DNA of 64,000 bases from Paraburkholderia diazotrophica (GCF_900108945.1 NZ_FNYE01000007.1:124001-188000), one strand, 5' to 3'. Positions 33,713 to 43,048 are shown, numbered from the stretch's first letter. The notes: generated from the sequence alone by a model not told the origin. Numbers and translations: made by a program.

Positions 33713-36348
33713 GCACGGCCGAACCGCGCATCGAACGCGTCGACGCAGACGTTTCGCTGAAGGACGGACCCGACGCGCCGCAATGCGCACGCGATGCGCT
33801 CGCCGTCACGTGGAGCGATCCACGCGGCCTGGTCGGCATGTTGTCGGCCGTCAATCACAAGACGATCGCACGGCGCTTCGTCATCACGACGTTCGCATTC
33901 TTCGTGCTCGCCGGCATGCTCGCGCTTGCGATGCGCACGCAGCTTGCGCGCCCCGACAGCCGGCTGATCGGCCCGGAACTCTACGACCAGCTCTTCACGA
34001 TGCACGGCTCGACGATGATGTTCCTGTTCGCCGTGCCCGTCATGCAGGCGGTGGCAGGCTATCTGGTCCCGCTGATGATCGGCGCGCGCACCGTCGCGTT
34101 TCCGCGCATGAACGCGTACGCGTACTGGGTGTTCCTGTTCGGCGGCCTGATGCTCTACACGTACTTCGCGATCGGCTCGGGTCCGCGCGCCGGCTGGTTC
34201 AGCTATGTGCCGTTGGCCGGTCCCGACTACGCGACGGGCAAAGGCTCGGACGTGTGGGCGCAGATGATCACGTTCACCGAATTGTCCGCGCTGCTGGAGG
34301 CCGTCGTGCTCATCACGACGATTCTCAAGATGCGGGCGCCCGGCATGTCGCTGAACCGGATGCCGCTCTTCGTGTGGGCGATACTCGTCACGCAGTTCAT
34401 GGTGCTGTTCGCGATGCCCGCAATCATGCTTGCCAGCACGGCGCTGATTCTCGACCGGCTCGTCGGCACGCAGTTCTACAACCCGTCGCTCGGCGGCGAC
34501 GTGCTGTTGTGGCAGCACCTGTTCTGGTTTTTCGGGCACCCGGAGGTGTATCTGATCTTCATCCCGGCGCTCGGCTACATGTCGTCGATCATCGCGACGT
34601 TTTCGCGCCGCCCCGTATTCGGCTATCCGGCGATGGTGCTCGCGCTGATCGCGACCGCGTTTCTCGCGTTCGGGCTGTGGGTTCACCATATGTTCGCGAC
34701 GTCCGTGCCCGCGCTCGGCAAGAGCTTCTTCACGGCGGCGAGCGTGATGATCGCGATTCCGTCGGGCATGCAGATCTACTGCTGGCTCGCGACGCTGCTC
34801 ACCGGGCGGCTCAATCTGAAAGTGCCGCTGCTGTTCGTGCTGGCGTTCTTCTTCATTCTCGTGCTCGGCGGGCTGACGGGCGTGATGCTCGGCTCGGTGT
34901 CGCTCGATCTTCAGGTGCACGACACGTATTTCGTCGTCGCGCATCTGCACTATGTGCTGCTCGGCGGCGCGGTGTTTCCGCTGTTCGGCGCGTTCCATTA
35001 CTGGTTCCCGAAGGTGACGGGAAGAATGCTCGACGCGCGGTTGGGTCAGTGGCAATTCTGGCTGTTCTTCATCGGCTTCAATGTGACGTTCTTTCCGATG
35101 CATCTGCTCGGACTGCATGGCATGCCTCGCCGCGTCTGGACGTACCCGCACGGCATGGGCTGGGACACGATGAACTTAGGCGCGACGGCGGGCGCGTACA
35201 TGATCGCGCTGAGCGTGCTGCTCTTCATCGTGAACGTGGTTCGCAGCGCGCGACACGGCGAGCGCGCGCCCGCCGATCCGTGGGGTGCCGATACCCTCGA
35301 ATGGAGCACGCCGAGCCCGCCGCCCGCGCACAACTTCGACGCGTTGCCTGTCGTGCACGGACGTCATCCGTTGTGGGAGCCGGCTCGCGAGCCGCGCTGG
35401 GTATCGGGCCTGACGGCCGGCGCGCGCGAAGTGCTGACGACGAGCGTGCTCGACGCGAGGCCCGATACGCGTCCGCTGTTTCCGTCGCCGTCGCTATGGC
35501 CTTTCCTGAGCGCGGTCGCGACGACGGTGTTCTTCATCGGCTCGATCTACACGCCTAGCGCGGTCTGGTGGGGCACACTGCCCGTTGCAGTCGCGATGAT
35601 CGCGTGGTTCTGGCCGACGCGGCGCTTCAATGCGATCGCGCGTGCGCTAGAACGATGGCCCGAATCTGCGGACGACGCAACGGCGAAGCCGGTGCACGCA
35701 GCGACGACGTCGCAACCGTCGCGAACCTCGCGAACCGCATCGCCCGATCAACGGCCTTCGACACTCGACGTGCGCAACCTCGCGAGTTTCGGCTTCGGCT
35801 CGCGCAGCCTGATGTGGTGGGCGACAGCAGGGCTGATGCTGATCGAAGGCACGGTGTTCGCGATTGCCGTCGCGATGTACTTCTATCTGCACAGCGTCAA
35901 TGCGGCCTGGCCGATGCATGCGCCGCCGCCTTCGCTGATGTGGGGTTCGCTGAACACGGTGGTCCTGCTGCTCAGCATCGCGCCGAACGAATTGGCGAGA
36001 CGCGCCGCGCAGAAGGGCCATCGCGAAGACGCGCGGCTATGGCTCGCCGTGTGCCTCGCCTTTGCCGTGGTCTTTCTGGTGCTGCGAGGTTTCGAGTTCG
36101 CGGCGCTGAACGTGATGTGGTACGCGAACGCGTATGGGTCGATCGTCTGGCTGCTGCTCGGATTGCACACGACGCACCTCGTCACCGACACGGTCGACAC
36201 GGCCGTACTCGCGCTGCTGCTCTACACCGGGCCTTTCGAAGGCAAGCGTCTTGTCGATACCAGCGAGAACGCCGTCTACTGGTATTTCGTCGTGTTGAGC
36301 TGGCTGCCCGTTTATGCCGTGATCTATCTGGCGCCAAGGATGCTGTGA
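33709..36348 (+). CDS. ctaD: Fused cytochrome c oxidase subunits I and III
   Basis: An 879-residue membrane protein from the ATG at 33709. Subunit I features span about residues 45-530: LFTMHGSTMMFLFAVPVMQA, FFGHPEVYLIFIPALGYM (CuB and heme a3 region), and HLHYVLLGGAVFPLF. A less conserved linker of two helices follows, then from about residue 684 a subunit III-like part (GFGSRSLMWWATAGLMLIEG, YGSIVWLLLGLHTTHLVTD). Such I-III fusions occur in some caa3 oxidases. A reference gene name for the fusion is uncertain; ctaD is given for subunit I. Its stop and the next start share one base. Confidence 0.96.
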   Translation: MSTAEPRIERVDADVSLKDGPDAPQCARDALAVTWSDPRGLVGMLSAVNHKTIARRFVITTFAFFVLAGMLALAMRTQLARPDSRLIGPELYDQLFTMHGSTMMFLFAVPVMQAVAGYLVPLMIGARTVAFPRMNAYAYWVFLFGGLMLYTYFAIGSGPRAGWFSYVPLAGPDYATGKGSDVWAQMITFTELSALLEAVVLITTILKMRAPGMSLNRMPLFVWAILVTQFMVLFAMPAIMLASTALILDRLVGTQFYNPSLGGDVLLWQHLFWFFGHPEVYLIFIPALGYMSSIIATFSRRPVFGYPAMVLALIATAFLAFGLWVHHMFATSVPALGKSFFTAASVMIAIPSGMQIYCWLATLLTGRLNLKVPLLFVLAFFFILVLGGLTGVMLGSVSLDLQVHDTYFVVAHLHYVLLGGAVFPLFGAFHYWFPKVTGRMLDARLGQWQFWLFFIGFNVTFFPMHLLGLHGMPRRVWTYPHGMGWDTMNLGATAGAYMIALSVLLFIVNVVRSARHGERAPADPWGADTLEWSTPSPPPAHNFDALPVVHGRHPLWEPAREPRWVSGLTAGAREVLTTSVLDARPDTRPLFPSPSLWPFLSAVATTVFFIGSIYTPSAVWWGTLPVAVAMIAWFWPTRRFNAIARALERWPESADDATAKPVHAATTSQPSRTSRTASPDQRPSTLDVRNLASFGFGSRSLMWWATAGLMLIEGTVFAIAVAMYFYLHSVNAAWPMHAPPPSLMWGSLNTVVLLLSIAPNELARRAAQKGHREDARLWLAVCLAFAVVFLVLRGFEFAALNVMWYANAYGSIVWLLLGLHTTHLVTDTVDTAVLALLLYTGPFEGKRLVDTSENAVYWYFVVLSWLPVYAVIYLAPRML

Positions 36349-36692
36349 TGAACCGGATGCCTGCCGCTGGATGGCTCGGATTGCTTGCTGCTCCCATCGT
36401 CGTATTGAGCGTGCAGAGCATCGACTACGCGCTCGTGCATGTCGCGTGTACGCACGGCAGCCGCCTCGCACTCGGCATCGTCAGCGGCATTGGCCTGCTG
36501 TTCTCGGGCGCGACGGCGTGGCTCGCGTGGCGCCTGTGGCGGAGCGCTTCACGGCGCTCTGCGCAGAGCGGCACGGCAAGCCATGCACGCGTCGCGTTCT
36601 TCGCGGTCATGGCGATGCTCGTCGGAGCGTTGTGCACGCTGATCCAGTTGATGATGTGGTTTCCGCAATGGCTACTTTCGCCTTGCCGTTGA
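36348..36692 (+). CDS. Small membrane protein of the oxidase operon
   Basis: A 114-residue protein with three hydrophobic helices (WLGLLAAPIVVLSVQSIDYA, GIVSGIGLLFSGATAWLAWR, FFAVMAMLVGALCTLIQLMM). It overlaps its neighbours: the ATG shares a base with the ctaD stop, and its last 25 bp overlap the next gene. It may be subunit IV or an assembly factor of the oxidase. No family is recognised with confidence. The tail is short and ends LLSPCR. Confidence 0.8.
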   Translation: MNRMPAAGWLGLLAAPIVVLSVQSIDYALVHVACTHGSRLALGIVSGIGLLFSGATAWLAWRLWRSASRRSAQSGTASHARVAFFAVMAMLVGALCTLIQLMMWFPQWLLSPCR

Positions 36693-37675
36693 GACGTGTC
36701 GCGAAGTTCGTCGCCGCTCTTGCGCTACGTGCGCTGCTTGCGCTACTCGCGCTGCTTGCGTTGTCGATGTCGACGGATGCGCTCGCGCATGTGCTCGACG
36801 ACACTGCGCGCGCCGCGCCGTCGTTCGGCTGGACCGGCGAGCCGTGGGTGATCGCATTGATGGCGGCGAGTCTTGCCGCGTATGTGATCGGTCATGTGCG
36901 GTTGCTCAGGCGAGGGGCGCGGCGCATCGAGAGCGCGCGGTTGCGGCGAACGCATCTGCTTGCGTTCGTGGCCGGTTGGGCCGCGCTCGCGCTGGCCTTC
37001 TTCTCGCCACTCGATGCGCTGGGCAGCGCGCTCTTTTCCGCGCACATGGTGCAGCACGAAGCAATGATGCTCGTCGCGGCGCCCTTGTGCGTGATGGGCC
37101 GCCCGCTCGGCGTGTGGATCTGGGCGTTGCCGCATCGCGCGCGCCTGCAGGTCGGACAGTGGATCAGGGCGCGCGTGTTCGTGCGCTTCTGGCACATGCT
37201 GACGATGCCCGTCACCGCGTGGATGCTGCACGCGGCGGCGTTGTGGGCGTGGCATGCGCCCGCTCTCTTCGAAGCGGCGCTGATGCGCCCGTGGGTTCAC
37301 ACGCTGCAGCACACGAGTTTTCTGCTGACGGCGCTCCTCTTCTGGTGGAGCATTGCAGGCGAGGGCGCGCGGCGGCAGACGGACGGCCACGCGATGCTCT
37401 CGCTGTTTACGACGATGGTGCACACGGGCGCGCTCGGCGCATTGATCACGCTTGCGCCGCAGCTCTGGTATCCGCTGTACGTCGAGCCATGCACCGTGCT
37501 CGGTGTCGATCCGCTGCATGATCAGCAGCTCGGCGGACTCATCATGTGGGTGCCCGCAACCGCAGCGTATCTCGCGGGCGCACTGGCCATCGCGGCGCGC
37601 TGGCTGATGCGCCGCGATGCACCCGTGCTGACCGCGCAGCATGCCGTGATCGTGCGGCGGGATGGCGTGCAATGA
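36668..37675 (+). CDS. ctaG: Cytochrome c oxidase assembly protein CtaG (caa3-type)
   Basis: A 335-residue polytopic protein. Hydrophobic helices include LALRALLALLALLALSMS, WVIALMAASLAAYVIGHV and LAFVAGWAALALAFFSPLDA, and conserved His-rich segments SAHMVQHEAMMLVAAPLCVM and RPWVHTLQHTSFLLTALLFW are typical of the caa3_CtaG family. This family assembles CuB in caa3 oxidases. It overlaps the previous gene by 25 bp and the following cytochrome by ATGA, so it is translationally coupled. It is distinct from Cox11-type CtaG. Confidence 0.92.
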   Translation: MATFALPLRRVAKFVAALALRALLALLALLALSMSTDALAHVLDDTARAAPSFGWTGEPWVIALMAASLAAYVIGHVRLLRRGARRIESARLRRTHLLAFVAGWAALALAFFSPLDALGSALFSAHMVQHEAMMLVAAPLCVMGRPLGVWIWALPHRARLQVGQWIRARVFVRFWHMLTMPVTAWMLHAAALWAWHAPALFEAALMRPWVHTLQHTSFLLTALLFWWSIAGEGARRQTDGHAMLSLFTTMVHTGALGALITLAPQLWYPLYVEPCTVLGVDPLHDQQLGGLIMWVPATAAYLAGALAIAARWLMRRDAPVLTAQHAVIVRRDGVQ

Positions 37676-39042
37676 GACGGCGACTTCTGAGCGCGGCAGG
37701 CCGCACGACCCTCGTCGTGCTCGCGGGCGCATGCGCCGTGTCGCTGTCGTATCTCAGCGGCGCATATCTCAGCGGCGCAATGGGTGAAGCAGCTACCACG
37801 TCTGCGTCCGGTTCGGCTCAAACGCCATCGGCGTCGGCGGATCGCGAGTTGCTTGCGCGCGGCGAGTACGTTGCCAGGGCCGCCGATTGCGCCGGCTGCC
37901 ACACGGCGCCAGAGCATGGCGCACCCTATGCGGGCGGGCTCGGCATGGGGTCGCCGTTCGGCACCATTACGTCGAGCAACATCACGCCCGATGCGCAATA
38001 CGGTATCGGCCGCTACAGCTACGACGAATTCGCGCGTGCGTTGCGCGAGGGTGTCGCGCGAGGCGGCAAGCGCCTTTATCCGGCGATGCCGTATGCGTCG
38101 TTTGCGAAGATCACCGACGACGACATGCGCGCGTTGTATGCATACATGATGCGTGGCGTCGCGCCTGTCGCGAAGCCGGCGCCGCCTTCGGACGTCGCGT
38201 TTCCGTTCAATCAGCGTTGGGCGCTGCGTTTCTGGCAGATGGCGTTCATGCCGCGCGGCGTCTATCGGCCGCGCGCGGACCGCGATGCGCAATGGAATCG
38301 TGGCGCGTATCTGGTGCAATCGCTTGGACACTGCGGCGCTTGCCATACGCCGCGTGGAGCGGGCTACCAGGAGCGCGGCTATGACGAGTCGTCGCGCACT
38401 TATCTGACGGGCGGCATCAACGATCACTGGTTCGCGCCCAATCTGACAGGCGACGCGGGCTCGGGACTCGGGCGCATGAAGCCTGGCGAGATTGCCGCGT
38501 TCCTCAAGACGGGACATGCGGCGGGCGTCGTCGCGTATGGCAGCATGGTCGAGCAGATCGAGGACAGCACGCAGTACCTCAGCGACGACGACCTTCAGGC
38601 GATCGCCCGCTACCTGAAGTCGCTGCCCGCTCAGCAACCGTCGGGCACCTACACGCCGCGCGCCGATCCCGCCCGCTCGCCCGCCAACGGCAGCCGTGTG
38701 TCCGACCGCCTGTCGATCGGCTTCAATGTCTATCGCTCGTTCTGCGCGCGCTGTCATCGCGACGACGGCGCGGGCATCCCCGGCGCGTTTCCCGCGCTGG
38801 CGGGCAACCCGTCCGTTCTCGCGGAAGACACGACATCGCTGATCCGTTTGCTGATCGAAGGCGGCAACAGCCCGTCGACGCTCACCGGTCCGCCGCGCCA
38901 GGCGATGCCCGCATTCGTCGGCACGCTGGCCGATGTGCAGATCGCCCAGGTGCTGACCTATGTGCGCAGCGCATGGGGCAACAACGCGCAGCCGATCACC
39001 GCCAACGACGTCAGCGCGTTGCGCGAAATACTGCACAAGTGA
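37672..39042 (+). CDS. Triheme cytochrome c, dehydrogenase-subunit-like
   Basis: A 456-residue periplasmic cytochrome, membrane-anchored or secreted through the N-terminal hydrophobic segment. Three CxxCH sites: CAGCH (AARAADCAGCHTAPEHGAPY), CGACH (GHCGACHTPRGAG) and CARCH (FCARCHRDDGAG), each in its own domain with a distal Met. This resembles the cytochrome subunit of membrane gluconate, sorbitol or alcohol dehydrogenases. It is the last gene of the oxidase operon, so it may pass electrons from a periplasmic dehydrogenase to CtaC. Confidence 0.93.
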   Translation: MRRRLLSAAGRTTLVVLAGACAVSLSYLSGAYLSGAMGEAATTSASGSAQTPSASADRELLARGEYVARAADCAGCHTAPEHGAPYAGGLGMGSPFGTITSSNITPDAQYGIGRYSYDEFARALREGVARGGKRLYPAMPYASFAKITDDDMRALYAYMMRGVAPVAKPAPPSDVAFPFNQRWALRFWQMAFMPRGVYRPRADRDAQWNRGAYLVQSLGHCGACHTPRGAGYQERGYDESSRTYLTGGINDHWFAPNLTGDAGSGLGRMKPGEIAAFLKTGHAAGVVAYGSMVEQIEDSTQYLSDDDLQAIARYLKSLPAQQPSGTYTPRADPARSPANGSRVSDRLSIGFNVYRSFCARCHRDDGAGIPGAFPALAGNPSVLAEDTTSLIRLLIEGGNSPSTLTGPPRQAMPAFVGTLADVQIAQVLTYVRSAWGNNAQPITANDVSALREILHK

Positions 39043-39111
39043 GCGGGCCCCGGGGAACGGCATGCAGATTGCTGGAGGCCGGGCAACGAAGCGTTGTCGG
39101 GAGTAAATGCG

Positions 39112-39615
39112 ATGAATGTGCCGAGGCAGGTCGTATCGTTTCTTGCTTCGCGCGGGCTCAGGCTCGCCACGGCCGAGTCGTGCACGGCCGGGCTGATTGC
39201 GTCGCTGCTTGCGGAGGTGCCCGGCAGCGGAGCGTGCCTCGATACGGGCTTCGTCACGTATTCGCCGGAGGGAAAGGCCGGTTTTCTGGGCGTGCGCGAG
39301 GCGACGATGCAACAGTATGGTCTGACCAGCGAGCCGGTCGCTCGCGAGATGGCCGAGGGTGCATTGCAGCATGAAGGGGGCGCTGCAGACGTCGCAGTCG
39401 CGAACACGGGCGTCGCCGATGGCGCGCCATCCGTTGGGCCGCCCGCAGGCACGCAATGCTTTGCATGGTCGTACCGGCTGCGCGGCGGCGGCATCGCGAC
39501 ATTCACCGAGACGAAGCAGTTTGGCGGCAACAGAAACGAAGTCAGGCGGCGCGCCGCGCAGTACGCGCTCTCACGGATCGAGCATTACTTCAACGCGCTG
39601 GCTTCACGGCGTTGA
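39112..39615 (+). CDS. CinA-family protein (NMN deamidase domain)
   Basis: A 167-residue protein from the ATG at 39112 (GGGAG eight bases upstream). It is the stand-alone CinA C-terminal domain (PncC-like): RLATAESCTAGLIASLLAEV, GACLDTGFVTYSPEGKAGFL and the late GVADGAPSVGPPAGTQCFAW. PncC hydrolyses NMN to NaMN, feeding NAD salvage. The distance to the oxidase operon is 69 bp on the same strand, so read-through is possible, but a functional link is unproven. Confidence 0.93.
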   Translation: MNVPRQVVSFLASRGLRLATAESCTAGLIASLLAEVPGSGACLDTGFVTYSPEGKAGFLGVREATMQQYGLTSEPVAREMAEGALQHEGGAADVAVANTGVADGAPSVGPPAGTQCFAWSYRLRGGGIATFTETKQFGGNRNEVRRRAAQYALSRIEHYFNALASRR

Positions 39616-39688
39616 CGCTGTGCGTCGCGTCGCGAGTCTCGCGGTGCGACGCGCGCCGTCACAACATTGGGAACAAGAGGACAGCATC

Positions 39689-39904
39689 ATGGAAATGACC
39701 TATGCGTCCTGCACCGTCGGCGTCACGGCCGGCGTCGCGGACGGCAACCTGGTGGCGAGTGTGCGGATCTATTGGCCATCCAATGAAGACGCCGCAATGC
39801 AGACCTACGAGTTCGAAGTGCCGGGGAACTTTCTCGACGAGAAAGAGGCGATCGTTTTCGGCACCGAATGGGCGAAGGAATGGATCGACGAGCATTGCGT
39901 CTAG
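39689..39904 (+). CDS. Small protein of unknown function
   Basis: A 71-residue cytosolic protein from the ATG at 39689 (AAGAGGA upstream). It has alternating beta-type residues in the first half (TYASCTVGVTAGVADGNLVA, VRIYWPSNEDAAMQTYEFEV) and an acidic helix at the end (EKEAIVFGTEWAKEWIDEH). No family recognised. It follows cinA by 73 bp on the same strand. Confidence 0.8.
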   Translation: MEMTYASCTVGVTAGVADGNLVASVRIYWPSNEDAAMQTYEFEVPGNFLDEKEAIVFGTEWAKEWIDEHCV

Positions 39905-39927
39905 TCGCGTGCGAGAGGCGTTGCGAT

Positions 39928-39965
39928 GCAGATGCGTGCAACGTGGCCGGGCCGCGCGCATCTGC
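39928..39965. terminator. Hairpin between convergent genes
   Basis: A perfect 9-bp inverted repeat GCAGATGCG / CGCATCTGC (39928-39936 and 39957-39965) with a GC-rich 20-base loop lies 24 bp after the small gene. The opposite CBS gene ends further downstream. No T-run; it could terminate in both directions with Rho help. Confidence 0.42.
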
Positions 39966-40066
39966 TCTGATCCTTCCTTACCAATGCCCTGAAGATTTTT
40001 CGTGTATTTCGCGTATTTTCGTGTTCCGGGCGAGTGGTTCACGCGTTGCGCAATGGAATGCGTCGC

Positions 40067-40510
40067 CTATCGGTGAGAACTGCCCGGGCGGTCGGGCGTG
40101 GCAGGCGCGGATACCGCGCCGAGCGTCGACGAAAGGCCGCCATCCTGCGACGTCGCCACGTCGCCGATCGAGACCATTCCGACGAGGTGCTTCTCGCGAT
40201 CGAGCACGGGTAGCCGCCGTATCTGCGAGGACGCGAACTTGCGTTCCGCTTCGTCGATGTCGTCGTCTTCGAAACAGTACTCGACCGGGCCGCTCGCGAC
40301 ATCTTCGACGGGCGTAGCGGGTTCGAGGCCTATCGCCACTGCGCGCACGACGATATCCCTGTCCGTCACGATGCCCGTCAGCCGTGAACCGTCACAGATG
40401 GGAAGCGCGCCGACGTTCAACCGGTCCATCAATTCCGCCGCGTGACGGATGCTGTCCTTGGGCGCGAGCGTTTCGGCTTCGCGCGTCATCACTTCGCTGA
40501 TCGTGGTCAT
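40067..40510 (-). CDS. CBS-domain-pair protein
   Basis: A 147-residue protein of two CBS motifs: TTISEVMTREAETLAPKDSI with AAELMDRLNVGALPICDGSR, and the second half SSQIRRLPVLDREKHLVGMV. Two CBS motifs form a Bateman module that binds adenine nucleotides. GAAGGAG precedes the ATG at 40510. A 12-residue Gly/Ser/Pro tail ends it. It diverges from the next gene over 136 bp. Stand-alone CBS pairs like this are commonly induced under low oxygen or stress. Confidence 0.93.
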   Translation of the reverse strand: MTTISEVMTREAETLAPKDSIRHAAELMDRLNVGALPICDGSRLTGIVTDRDIVVRAVAIGLEPATPVEDVASGPVEYCFEDDDIDEAERKFASSQIRRLPVLDREKHLVGMVSIGDVATSQDGGLSSTLGAVSAPATPDRPGSSHR

Positions 40511-40646
40511 GCGAGTCTCCTTCGTTTGGGTTGGGGAAGTCATGGCATGCATCCGGCGTTCCTCGTTCAGAGGCGGTGCGTGCCTGTCAGTGCGGCATGC
40601 AGGATGCTCGAATACAGGGCGATGGAAAGCGGGGATAGGTGGACAG

Positions 40647-41054
40647 ATGGCAGCGTACCTGAGCGCGATATTTCGTTCGTACCGCGATGCATGCGACGCA
40701 CAACGGTTGCTCGACGAGTCGGTGCTGCGCGAGTCGGGCGCATTGTTCCTTTTTCCAATCGGCCCTTCGACGCGCTGCGCGCGCGCAGTATGTCCGGCGC
40801 ACGAACCGGATCATGCGGAATACGCGGCGCATGGCGAGCAGTTCGCGATCATGGCCGGCAACCGTTTTATCGAGCCGCATGCGGACTACTTCGTCGCCGG
40901 GCTGCATGAAGACAGGCGAGCGGGTCATACGTTGCTGGTCGCGGCGCATGCTGAATCGTCGGTGCTCGTGCAGATGTGCGACACGCTGAAGGACTGCGGA
41001 GCATTCGCGATCCGGCTGCCGGGATCGCGCTGGCGTCTTTGCCACTCGCGATAG
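40647..41054 (+). CDS. Unknown protein resembling a YflT-type stress protein
   Basis: A 135-residue protein from the ATG at 40647; the frame opens at 40449 but is antisense to the CBS gene there. The opening YLSAIFRSYRDACDAQRLLD and the later HTLLVAAHAESSVLVQMCDT then KDCGAFAIRLPGS recall the heat-induced YflT-domain pattern (two alpha-beta repeats). It has several cysteines. The assignment is weak. It overlaps nothing and is 20 bp before the lipoprotein gene. Confidence 0.74.
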   Translation: MAAYLSAIFRSYRDACDAQRLLDESVLRESGALFLFPIGPSTRCARAVCPAHEPDHAEYAAHGEQFAIMAGNRFIEPHADYFVAGLHEDRRAGHTLLVAAHAESSVLVQMCDTLKDCGAFAIRLPGSRWRLCHSR

Positions 41055-41074
41055 CGATGTGCCGCGGACGTTGG

Positions 41075-41626
41075 ATGAAATCACTTGCGCTCGTGTATCC
41101 CGTCGTTGCGATGATCGCGAGCGGATGCTCGGAAGTGCCGCCGGGCACCGCATCGAACGTGGGCGGCACGCAGGTCGCGGAGCCCCTCAGCGCGAGTGCA
41201 GGCGACGTGCAGCGTGGAGGACTCGAGCGCATCGTGGTGGATATGCGGCCCGTGCCGCCGCATGAGAAAGTGGTTGCATCGAACAATGGCATCGACGGGC
41301 CGGCCGCCGCGCAGCTTTTGCGTGAACGTCTCGATGCACTGGTCCGTCCGCATGTCGAGACATGGGACACGCATGACGCGCCGAAAATCGTGATCGATAT
41401 CGACCGGTATGAACAGGTCTTCAACGAAAGGAAGCGCGGTTATGCGCTCGTGCGCGGAGAAGTCAGTCTGCAGGCAACGACGGGCGCCATTCATCAGCGC
41501 CTGTTCGTTGCACGTGTGCCGATCGTTTCGCGCACGAGCGGTTCGTTGCGTGACGCAATGACGGGCGCACTGGACAACTTCGCATCGCAGATTGCCGTCT
41601 GGGCCGATTTGCAGTTGCAGCCCTGA
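41075..41626 (+). CDS. Putative lipoprotein
   Basis: A 183-residue protein whose N-terminus MKSLALVYPVVAMIASGCSE has a lipobox-type IASGC with Cys near residue 18. The mature part has conserved-looking VPPHEKVVASNNGIDGPAAA and IVIDIDRYEQVFNERKRGYA then SRTSGSLRDAMTGALDNFAS. It resembles an outer-membrane-assembly-type or ABC-auxiliary lipoprotein, but no family is named with confidence. GTG/ATG choices exist upstream; this ATG has only a weak GGACG. It is 20 bp after the previous gene, probably an operon. Confidence 0.8.
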   Translation: MKSLALVYPVVAMIASGCSEVPPGTASNVGGTQVAEPLSASAGDVQRGGLERIVVDMRPVPPHEKVVASNNGIDGPAAAQLLRERLDALVRPHVETWDTHDAPKIVIDIDRYEQVFNERKRGYALVRGEVSLQATTGAIHQRLFVARVPIVSRTSGSLRDAMTGALDNFASQIAVWADLQLQP

Positions 41627-41694
41627 GACCTGAGCGAAACGGCCGACTCTTCGCGCGAGCCGGGCGATGCGGTTACACGACGACGATTACACGA

Positions 41695-41898
41695 CTACAG
41701 GTTCGTCGGATTGCCTGGATCGGTCTTGCCCTTTTCGATGTTCTCGCGTTGATCGCCGAGATCCTTGCGGTTATCGCCTTCCGTGATCTGCGCTTCGCCC
41801 TTGGCTTTTTTCGCTTCGTTGCGCGTGATCGTACCGACTCCCTTGTTCACGTAACCTTTTAGTTCTTCCTTGATGCCTTCCGTTTTGTCGTTTGCCAT
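41695..41898 (-). CDS. CsbD-family protein
   Basis: A 67-residue soluble protein from the ATG at 41898 (GGAGG upstream). It has the CsbD pattern: KTEGIKEELKGYVNKGVGTI, then RNEAKKAKGEAQITEGDNRK, ending DPGNPTNL. These small acidic/basic helical proteins accumulate in sigma-B-type or stationary-phase stress. The exact role is unknown. It sits 84 bp downstream of the DUF72 gene end on the other side. Confidence 0.93.
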   Translation of the reverse strand: MANDKTEGIKEELKGYVNKGVGTITRNEAKKAKGEAQITEGDNRKDLGDQRENIEKGKTDPGNPTNL

Positions 41899-41982
41899 TT
41901 GCGCCTCCGTGAGTGTGAACAGCGAAAGGGTCGCCAGACTTTCACCCGTCTGACGACACTCGAACAGAAAGGGCCGCAAGCG

Positions 41983-42933
41983 CTATGCCGGCTTGTGAGG
42001 AAGCGGTGTACGAGCGGCTCGTCTGACGCGCTGCCGGAGTGGCGTTTCCGTGGGCGATTGCGCGGGTTGATCGAGCCGTGCTTTCAGGCGCGCGGCATCG
42101 AAAGGCGCTTCGACTTTCGTATCGTTGTCGAAGTAGACGAGCACGTCGCGCGAGCGGCGCCGCGTCGCCGGCTTTGGCGCGAACCTCACCGCGTCATGCG
42201 GTTCGCCGCCGTGCGCCCATGCGTCGATGCGGGCCGCGAGCCGTTCGAGCGTAGCGTCGGCATAGGCGCCGCTGTACAGCGTTTCGCTGCCGTGCAGACG
42301 CAGATAGACGAAATCGCTCGTCACGTCTTCGCCGTAGGGCCAGCCTGCTGTCGAGTCGGATATCACGAGTGCTGCCTTGTACTTTCGCAGCAGGGCCACG
42401 AATCCGGGCGTGCAAAAGCTTGGGTGACGAATTTCGATTGCATGCCGAAGGCGCCGGTTCACGTCGACGCTGAACCACGGATGGCTGACGCGTGCATCGT
42501 GTTGCGCGGCGAATTGGGCCGCCGACGCGAAGTCCACGGGCAGCAGCGCGAGGAATGCTTCGAACGATTCGGGGACGAACGCGAAGTTCGGCGGAAATTG
42601 CCACAGAAACACACCGAGCTTTTCGCGCAACGCAAGCACGCCGGACGCGAAGAAATTCGCCATTGCCGGGCGCGCCGTTTCATCGCGAAAGCGCAGCATG
42701 TGAGTGAGGTAGCGCGGACCCTTCACGCTGAAAAGGAAATTGCGTGGTGTTGCGTCGTACCACGACAGATAGCTCTCGACGGTTTGCAGCGAGTAGTGCG
42801 AGCCGTTGATCTCGATCGTATCGACGGCGCGCGACGCGAATTCGAGCTCGCGTTTTTGCGCGAGTCCTTCCGGATAGAAGACGCCTCGCCAGCCCGAATA
42901 GCGCCAGCCTGAGATACCGATCCTGATCGTCAT
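41983..42933 (-). CDS. DUF72-family protein
   Basis: A 316-residue protein from the ATG at 42933 (GAGGAGA upstream); the longer frame to 43029 is unsupported. Motifs: RIGISGWRYSGWRGVFYPEG, FASRAVDTIEINGSHYSLQT (start of a TIM barrel), FSVKGPRYLTHMLRF, LWQFPPNFAFVPESFEAFL, VEIRHPSF-type EIRHPSFCTP, and YLRLHGSETLYSGAYADATL. This is the DUF72 (YecE-like) family, distantly related to TIM-barrel metal enzymes. Role unknown. It is upstream of the CsbD gene on the same strand by 84 bp. Confidence 0.93.
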   Translation of the reverse strand: MTIRIGISGWRYSGWRGVFYPEGLAQKRELEFASRAVDTIEINGSHYSLQTVESYLSWYDATPRNFLFSVKGPRYLTHMLRFRDETARPAMANFFASGVLALREKLGVFLWQFPPNFAFVPESFEAFLALLPVDFASAAQFAAQHDARVSHPWFSVDVNRRLRHAIEIRHPSFCTPGFVALLRKYKAALVISDSTAGWPYGEDVTSDFVYLRLHGSETLYSGAYADATLERLAARIDAWAHGGEPHDAVRFAPKPATRRRSRDVLVYFDNDTKVEAPFDAARLKARLDQPAQSPTETPLRQRVRRAARTPLPHKPA

Positions 42934-43048
42934 CCGGGCTCTCCTCGTGAAAGACGCGTGGCGCAAAGACTCGTGGCGTTCGGGCGCGCAATTCGTGTTG
43001 AACGCATTTGCGCCGAACGCATTCTTCAAATCCCGCGATTTGCGCTCG

